The position numbers and the translations under genes were made by a program. Source: an uncultured Candidatus Melainabacteria bacterium (GTDB taxonomy: Bacteria > Cyanobacteriota > Vampirovibrionia > Gastranaerophilales > Gastranaerophilaceae). Taken from it: DNA of 10,611 bases. The DNA lies in assembly GCA_937898445.1 (NCBI GenBank), contig CALEJY010000214.1:1-10611 (forward strand), in the 5' to 3' direction. Below, piece after piece: positions 5,787-10,611 of the stretch. How positions within the stretch are numbered: the stretch's first letter is position 1; each line of letters starts with the position of its first letter. The notes under the pieces were generated by a model. It ran no database searches and had not been told where the DNA came from. It saw nothing but the letters and a program-made list of their open reading frames with translations.

Positions 5787-6902
5787 ATGGCTGAAAACCA
5801 CTCAAATACTAAATTTAATATCATTTCATTCCTAAAAAAAGCTGTTGCAGTCGGAGCTTCTGACGTTCATTTACAGGTTGATGAACACCCAGCAATCAGA
5901 ATTGATGGGAAAATTACAAAAGTCGACATGCCTGTATTAACAGAAGACGATATCTCAATCGCTTATGATATCTTACTTCCGACCCACTTTAAAGGAAAAG
6001 TAAACTCTGTATTTGATTTGGATTTTGCTTATGAAATTCACGGGGTTTCTCGTTTCAGGGTAAATTTGAGCCGTCAATTAGGTAAGAGTGCGCTTGTTAT
6101 CAGGACAATTCCGTATTGCATCAGACGTGTTGCAGAATTAATGTTGCCTGAATCAATCGAACAATTTGCAACTCTTAACAACGGTTTGGTATTGATTACG
6201 GGTCCTACAGGTTCCGGTAAGTCAACAACAATCGCATCTTTGATTGATTATATTAACATCAATTATCCAAAACACATTATCACAATTGAAGATCCGGTTG
6301 AATTTATCTTCACAAACAAAAAGTCACTTGTTTCCCAAAGACAGGTTTTGATTGATACTCCGTCATTTCCTGATGGTATCAAATATGCGTTAAGACAAGA
6401 CCCTGACGTTATATTTATCGGTGAAATCAGGGATAAGGATACTGTAACTGCCGCACTAAAAGCAGCAGAAACAGGTCACCTTGTATTTGCGACAATTCAC
6501 ACAAACGACGCAATTCAAACAGTTAACAGAATTGTAAATATGTACGAGCCATCTGATAGAGAATTTGTTAGAGGGCAGTTAGCATCAATTTTGAGAGGAA
6601 CTGTTTCTCAAAAACTTATTCCAATTTCTAGCGGAACAGGTAGACGACCGGCATGTGAAGTTTTGGTTGTAACGCCAACAGTTAAAGATTTTATTGAAAA
6701 AGACAAATTAGAAGAAGTTTACGAACTTGTTAAGAAAGGTTCGTTCAACAATATGATTACAATGAACACATCATTGTACAGATTGTATGAACAAGATTTG
6801 ATTACGGAAGATGTTGCAATGTCTTACTCTGACAACAAAAACGAATTACAACAAATGTTCAGAGGAGTATTTCACGGAACATTCGGACCTTCAGGCAAAT
6901 AA
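5787..6902 (+). CDS. pilT: Type IV pilus retraction ATPase PilT
   Basis: The hexameric cytoplasmic ATPase of the secretion/pilus GspE family drives pilus disassembly for twitching and DNA uptake. The 371-residue length is typical of PilT. The N-terminal PAS-like domain (about 1-110) includes ASDVHLQVDEHPAIRIDGKI. The motor domain shows Walker A GPTGSGKST (139-147, K145), an Asp box ITIEDPVEF (165-173), Walker B DPDVIFIGEIRD (205-216) and a His box TGHLVFATIHTN (229-240). The C-terminal region keeps MITMNTSLYRLYEQDLIT. The segment that aligns with the PilT motif AIRNLIRE reads TVKDFIEK (298-305), so it is diverged. Length and the HTNDAxQTxxRI pattern favour PilT over PilB or PilU, but PilU-like function cannot be excluded. 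It stands alone, with no other pilus genes in view, and has its own promoter. Confidence 0.93.
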   Translation: MAENHSNTKFNIISFLKKAVAVGASDVHLQVDEHPAIRIDGKITKVDMPVLTEDDISIAYDILLPTHFKGKVNSVFDLDFAYEIHGVSRFRVNLSRQLGKSALVIRTIPYCIRRVAELMLPESIEQFATLNNGLVLITGPTGSGKSTTIASLIDYININYPKHIITIEDPVEFIFTNKKSLVSQRQVLIDTPSFPDGIKYALRQDPDVIFIGEIRDKDTVTAALKAAETGHLVFATIHTNDAIQTVNRIVNMYEPSDREFVRGQLASILRGTVSQKLIPISSGTGRRPACEVLVVTPTVKDFIEKDKLEEVYELVKKGSFNNMITMNTSLYRLYEQDLITEDVAMSYSDNKNELQQMFRGVFHGTFGPSGK

Positions 6903-6934
6903 AATTTTTCTATACGGGGAGAAATCAATAAAAA

Positions 6935-6946
6935 CGCCAATTGGCG
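6935..6946. terminator. Short palindromic hairpin after pilT, possible weak terminator
   Basis: CGCCAATTGGCG is a perfect 12-bp palindrome (4-bp GC stem, AATT loop) located 33 nt after the pilT stop. It is followed by ATTTAAAAA on the plus strand, a weak U-tract, and by TTTTTATTG on the minus strand. It may partly terminate pilT; the stem is short for a true terminator. Confidence 0.35.
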
Positions 6947-6974
6947 ATTTAAAAATAGCATAAGAGATAGTTGA

Positions 6975-7736
6975 ATGAACAATTTTGTAACAGATGCAAT
7001 TAATCTGAAAGCTTATAATTTGAGCGAAGCAGACAAAATTATTGTCATGTATTCAAAAGACAAAGGCTTAATCAGAGGAGTTGCCAAAGGAGTAAAAAAG
7101 CCAAAAAGTAAGTTAGGCGCAAGAATGGATTTGCTTGTAGCCAATAAACTTATGCTATATAAAGGCAAAAACCTTGATAGAATTTGTCAGGCAGAGGCTC
7201 TAAACACATTCCACAAAACTCGCCAAAATATGGACAAAATCTTTTATTCTATGTATATAACTGAGGTTGTAAACAATTTTGGGGTTGAGGATGACCCTTG
7301 TTCTAAAGAGGTTTATGAGCTTTTATACAAGGCTTTGGATAAAATTTCTAACGCCGAAAACTCTATAGAAATTATGATTTCTGTTATAAAATTCCAATTA
7401 AAAATGATGCAGATTTCCGGTTTGGGAGTTGAGTTAGACAATTGTCTTTGTTGCGGAGAGCCTATTAAAGACGAGAATATGTATTTTTCATCTCAAATGG
7501 GTGGAATTTTGTGTACAAACTGTAATGAAAAATATCATTTGCACAACGTTATGCACTACAAATTAAGAGATTTTTTAAATTCTTGTCTTGATAACGATTT
7601 TGACTTCGTTTCAGAATATGACCGAAAAGCTAATGACAAGGTATGCAGTGTTTGTTTTGAACTTTTGAAAGAATATATAAATGTGCATTCTTCTAAAAAA
7701 TTCAATTCAACGGATATTTTGCAGGAAATCAAGTAA
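6975..7736 (+). CDS. recO: DNA repair protein RecO
   Basis: RecO acts with RecR (and RecF) in the RecFOR pathway. It binds ssDNA and SSB, anneals strands and helps load RecA at gaps. The 253-residue protein is of normal family length. The N-terminal OB fold (about 1-80) carries the family-typical opening DAINLKAYNLSEADKII and MYSKDKGLIRGVAKGVKKP, followed by a lysine-rich turn. The C-terminal helical part holds a four-cysteine zinc site: C157-x2-C160 (with an extra C159) and C180-x2-C183 in GGILCTNC. The ATG at 6975 is directly preceded by an in-frame TGA, and AAGAGAT upstream is a modest ribosome site, so the start is secure. A hairpin separates it from pilT, but the gap is only 72 nt, so read-through from the pilT promoter is possible. 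It is followed 12 nt later by a small membrane protein gene. Confidence 0.92.
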   Translation: MNNFVTDAINLKAYNLSEADKIIVMYSKDKGLIRGVAKGVKKPKSKLGARMDLLVANKLMLYKGKNLDRICQAEALNTFHKTRQNMDKIFYSMYITEVVNNFGVEDDPCSKEVYELLYKALDKISNAENSIEIMISVIKFQLKMMQISGLGVELDNCLCCGEPIKDENMYFSSQMGGILCTNCNEKYHLHNVMHYKLRDFLNSCLDNDFDFVSEYDRKANDKVCSVCFELLKEYINVHSSKKFNSTDILQEIK

Positions 7737-7748
7737 GGAGGGGAATTT

Positions 7749-8114
7749 ATGTTTAAAAACTTGTTTGATTTGTCTGTAAAACGCACAGGTTTTGAGATTT
7801 TCGGATTTTATATTGTTTATTCAATATTGGGGGCAGTTATTGCCGGAGTGATTTGCGGATTTTTAATCGCAGCTATTCACCCAGAAATCAAGACTGTTCA
7901 AGAGGCAACTCGATTGGCTATAAAATACGCACCAGTTTTGGCAATGGCTTATGGGTTAATTCTTTCACTTGCAATAGTAAAGGCTAAAAATATTTTTAAC
8001 TCTTTTAATGCGGTTTTATTAATGATTATATCTGTTCCTTTGTTGTTCTTTTTCGGACTATCTTTAGGGTTAATTCCGGTTTCATTTTTGACAGGAATTG
8101 AGGGAAAAAATTAA
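7749..8114 (+). CDS. Small three-helix integral membrane protein, function unknown
   Basis: The protein has 121 residues. A strong site, AAGGAGG (7735-7741), overlaps the recO stop and lies 7 nt before the ATG, so the gene is cotranscribed with recO. Three hydrophobic segments are predicted at about 18-42 (with Gly/Ile/Ala), 59-77 and 87-114, with a short N-terminal amphipathic stretch, no signal peptide and a soluble HPEIKTVQEATRLA link between helices 1 and 2. There are no catalytic or binding motifs and I do not recognise the family. It ends in an AT-rich gap where clpB's promoter begins. The position after recO suggests shared transcription rather than shared function. Confidence 0.75.
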   Translation: MFKNLFDLSVKRTGFEIFGFYIVYSILGAVIAGVICGFLIAAIHPEIKTVQEATRLAIKYAPVLAMAYGLILSLAIVKAKNIFNSFNAVLLMIISVPLLFFFGLSLGLIPVSFLTGIEGKN

Positions 8115-8135
8115 TTAATAATTAATTTCAATGAC

Positions 8136-8181
8136 TTTTTCAAAAATCACGTTAAAATATAATTATAGATATTTTGAAAAA
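8136..8181 (+). promoter_or_regulatory. clpB promoter region with flanking 10-bp inverted repeat
   Basis: TATAAT at 8158-8163 is a consensus -10, with transcription expected near 8170; the -35 is poor (TTTTTC at 16 bp). A perfect inverted repeat, TTTTTCAAAA (8136-8145) and TTTTGAAAAA (8172-8181), flanks the -10 and start site, and its right arm abuts the AAGGAG ribosome site. No CIRCE element (TTAGCACTC-N9-GAGTGCTAA) is present, so HrcA control is not supported. The repeat could bind a different repressor, or be chance in AT-rich DNA. Confidence 0.5.
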
Positions 8182-8196
8182 AGGAGTTGAGGTTTT

Positions 8197-10611
8197 ATGC
8201 CTGATTTTGAAAAGTTTACTAATTATTCTCAAGAGTTGTTAAACTCTGCCGGAGCAGTAATGCAAAGTCACAAAAACTCTGAATTACAACCGGCACATAT
8301 TATGCTTGCAATGATTAAAGGTGAAGGAATTATCAGGGATTATTTAACAGAATTAAAACTGTTAAATCAAAATTTTATCAACAAGATTTCGCAAATGGTA
8401 AATTCTTATCCCACAATTTCCGGTCCACCGTCTGGTCAAGTTTATTTGTCAAACGAAACATACAGACTTCTTGATTTGGCGGCTGAACAAGCGCAAGAAT
8501 TAAAAGATGAATTTGTTAGTGTTGAAGATATCCTACTTGCGATGACAAAACTTGATGGTAGTGAAATTCAGTCTGTATTAAAGACTTATGGCACAGATGC
8601 TAACAAAATTTTAAATGTAATGAAAAAAATTAGAGGTAATAAAAAAGTGGATAATAAAAATGCAGAAGAAAATATGAAAGCTTTGGAAAAATTTTCAACT
8701 GACTTGACCGCTCTAGCCAGAAAAGGGAAATTAGATCCCGTAATCGGCAGAGATGAAGAAGTTAGACGAATAATCCAAGTTTTGAATAGAAGAACCAAAA
8801 ACAACCCTGTTCTAATCGGAGAACCGGGTGTTGGTAAAACTGCCATTGTAGAAGGTTTGGCTCAACGTATAGTTAGAGGGGATGTTCCTGAAAGTTTGAA
8901 AGATGTAAAACTCGTTTCACTTGATATGGGAGCTTTGGTTGCCGGTGCAAAATTCAGAGGTGAATTTGAAGAACGTTTGAAAGCCGTGTTAAAAGAAGTC
9001 GAAGATTCTAACGGCGAAATCGTTATGTTTATTGATGAATTGCATACAGTCGTCGGAGCAGGTGCAACAGAAGGCTCTATGGATGCAGGCAACTTGTTAA
9101 AACCTATGCTTGCACGTGGAGTTTTAAGAACAATAGGCGCAACAACAGTAAACGAATACCGCAAATATATTGAAAAAGATCCGGCATTAGAAAGACGTTT
9201 TCAACCGGTTTTGGTTGGCGAACCGTCAGTTGAGGATACAATTTCTATCTTGCGTGGTTTGAAAGAAAAATACGAAGTTCATCATGGAATTAGAATTTTG
9301 GATAGCGCACTTATTGCGGCAGCAAAGCTTTCTGACAGATATATTACAGACAGATTTTTGCCGGACAAAGCTATTGATTTGATTGATGAAGCTGCATCTT
9401 CATTGAGAATTGAAATCGATTCAATGCCGGAAGAAATCGATAAAATGATGCGTCAAAAAATTCAATTTGAGATTGAACGAGAAGCTTTGAAAAAAGAAGA
9501 TGATGACGATGCAAGAGCCAAAGTTGAAGATTTGACAAAACAAATCAACGAACTTGAAGGTAAAATCGGCAAACTTAAAACTCAATGGGAGCAAGAAAAA
9601 GCTTCTATTACTGGCGAAGCAGGAATCAAAGAAGAAATCGAACATGTAAAAACTCAAATTGATGAAGCTGAACGCAACACCGATTTGCAAACCGCAGCAG
9701 AATTAAAATATGGCAAACTTCTTGAACTTGAAAAGCAGCTAAAAGCCGTTCAAAACAAAGAAAAAACCGACAATAAACTTCTTAAAGAAGAAATTACAGA
9801 TGACGATATTGCAAACGTTGTAAGCAAATGGACTGGCATTCCGGTAACCAAACTTGTTGAAAGCGAAAAACAAAAATTGTTGAATATGGAAGATATACTT
9901 CACAAACGATTAGTCGGACAAGAAGAAGCCGTTGATACGGTTGCAGATGCAATTCGTAGAGCAAGATCAGGATTGAAAGATCCAAAACGCCCAATCGGGA
10001 CATTCTTGTTCTTAGGTCCAACAGGTGTTGGTAAAACAGAACTTGCAAAATCGTTGGCTGAATTTATGTTCAATGATGAGGATGCCCTAATCCGTATTGA
10101 TATGTCTGAATATATGGAAAAACACAATGTTTCAAGATTGGTCGGAGCGCCTCCGGGATACGTTGGCTATGATGAAGGCGGTCAATTAACGGAAGCTGTT
10201 CGTCGCAAACCTTATTCAGTCGTACTTTTCGATGAAATTGAAAAGGCTCATCCGGATGTATTCAACATTATGTTGCAAATCTTTGATGATGGCAGATTGA
10301 CTGATAGCAAAGGCAGAACAGTTGATTTCAAAAACACATTGATAATAATGACTTCAAACATCGGAAGTGACATTATCCTTGAAAACACTCTTAACTCTTT
10401 AGGCAATCCACAATCTTTTGAGGATACTAAAGAAAAAGTTATGGAAGTTTTGAGAAGTCGTTTCAAACCGGAATTTCTAAACAGAATTGATGAAACAATC
10501 TTCTTTAGAGCCTTGAATATGCAAGATTTAACAAAAATCGTCGATATTCAAATGGATTACTTGAGAAGATTGTTGAAAGATCAAGAACTTGAGTTTGAAA
10601 TAACACCTGAA
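8197..10611 (+). CDS. clpB: ClpB disaggregase (3' end beyond the window)
   Basis: This cytoplasmic AAA+ hexamer extracts polypeptides from aggregates with DnaK. The 805 visible residues, with no stop, cover nearly all of a family member of about 860 residues. Order: N-domain (about 1-150); first AAA+ domain with Walker A GEPGVGKT (208-215, K214), pore-loop aromatic F253 in GAKFRGEFEERL, Walker B D280/E281, and arginines R333/R334; coiled-coil middle domain (about 409-530) beginning SMPEEIDKMMRQK, including an acidic run E434-D438; second AAA+ domain with GPTGVGKT (607-614, K613), pore loop GYVGY with Y655, Walker B D679/E680, and arginine finger R763 in FLNRID. The middle domain and the absence of a visible IGL/F ClpP-binding loop favour ClpB over ClpA/ClpC. 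Ribosome sites AAGGAG and GAGG precede the ATG at 8197. It probably has its own promoter. Confidence 0.97.
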   Translation, partial: MPDFEKFTNYSQELLNSAGAVMQSHKNSELQPAHIMLAMIKGEGIIRDYLTELKLLNQNFINKISQMVNSYPTISGPPSGQVYLSNETYRLLDLAAEQAQELKDEFVSVEDILLAMTKLDGSEIQSVLKTYGTDANKILNVMKKIRGNKKVDNKNAEENMKALEKFSTDLTALARKGKLDPVIGRDEEVRRIIQVLNRRTKNNPVLIGEPGVGKTAIVEGLAQRIVRGDVPESLKDVKLVSLDMGALVAGAKFRGEFEERLKAVLKEVEDSNGEIVMFIDELHTVVGAGATEGSMDAGNLLKPMLARGVLRTIGATTVNEYRKYIEKDPALERRFQPVLVGEPSVEDTISILRGLKEKYEVHHGIRILDSALIAAAKLSDRYITDRFLPDKAIDLIDEAASSLRIEIDSMPEEIDKMMRQKIQFEIEREALKKEDDDDARAKVEDLTKQINELEGKIGKLKTQWEQEKASITGEAGIKEEIEHVKTQIDEAERNTDLQTAAELKYGKLLELEKQLKAVQNKEKTDNKLLKEEITDDDIANVVSKWTGIPVTKLVESEKQKLLNMEDILHKRLVGQEEAVDTVADAIRRARSGLKDPKRPIGTFLFLGPTGVGKTELAKSLAEFMFNDEDALIRIDMSEYMEKHNVSRLVGAPPGYVGYDEGGQLTEAVRRKPYSVVLFDEIEKAHPDVFNIMLQIFDDGRLTDSKGRTVDFKNTLIIMTSNIGSDIILENTLNSLGNPQSFEDTKEKVMEVLRSRFKPEFLNRIDETIFFRALNMQDLTKIVDIQMDYLRRLLKDQELEFEITPE

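Noticed and set aside
5617..5835. Plus-strand open frame of 72 codons across the pilT promoter
   Set aside because: It would cover the -35/-10 and run into pilT in another frame. The aromatic-rich translation reflects T-rich non-coding DNA.
7556..7786. Minus-strand open frame opposite recO and the next gene
   Set aside because: It is antisense to two well-supported genes with good ribosome sites.
8586..10466. Several minus-strand open frames opposite clpB
   Set aside because: All are antisense shadows within a highly conserved coding sequence. Their translations show no domain.
1..10611. tRNA, rRNA, CRISPR array, transposase or integrase genes
   Set aside because: I looked for repeated spacers, cloverleaf-like segments and recombinase motifs by eye and saw none. 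The toxin-antitoxin pair is the only accessory-type module.

Overview
The window is AT-rich, densely coded bacterial chromosome with short intergenic gaps, Shine-Dalgarno sites (GGGGA, AAGGAG) and sigma-70-type promoters. It carries housekeeping genes (glmS, recO, clpB), a type IV pilus retraction ATPase and several secreted or membrane proteins. Low GC, a cyanobacterial-like PilT and lysine/asparagine-rich anchored proteins fit a non-photosynthetic relative of Cyanobacteria (Gastranaerophilales/Melainabacteria type). This assignment rests on general impression only and is moderate to weak.

Layout, left to right. (1) 1-117: 3' end of a membrane permease gene on the plus strand. It meets, with a 2-nt gap, a minus-strand gene (120-1376) for a membrane-anchored, putative zinc metallopeptidase of no family I can name. 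(2) 1377-1633: a repeat-rich spacer with a hairpin that may terminate glmS. (3) 1634-3478: complete glmS on the minus strand with its own extended -10 promoter. (4) 3632-4806: a plus-strand, translationally coupled pair encoding a secreted M48-type peptidase and a small exported beta-rich protein. (5) 4803-5436: a minus-strand toxin-antitoxin operon (HI1419/HI1420 type), overlapping the end of the peptidase operon by 4 nt. Its promoter is near consensus, carries a palindromic operator and predicts a leaderless toxin mRNA. (6) 5472-5786: a 315-nt non-coding stretch with a minus-strand intrinsic terminator that has no recognisable upstream gene, a long-range inverted repeat and the pilT promoter. 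(7) 5787-6902 pilT. (8) 6975-8114: recO and a small three-helix membrane protein, probably cotranscribed. (9) 8197 to the window end: clpB, 805 codons, cut by the window edge before its stop.

Most of the window is ordinary core genome. The items that merit a second look are the unassigned zincin-like protein, the secreted peptidase/partner pair, the leaderless toxin-antitoxin promoter and the orphan terminator with its adjacent inverted repeat, which together could mark a small RNA. I did not find a convincing, clearly new multi-gene system.
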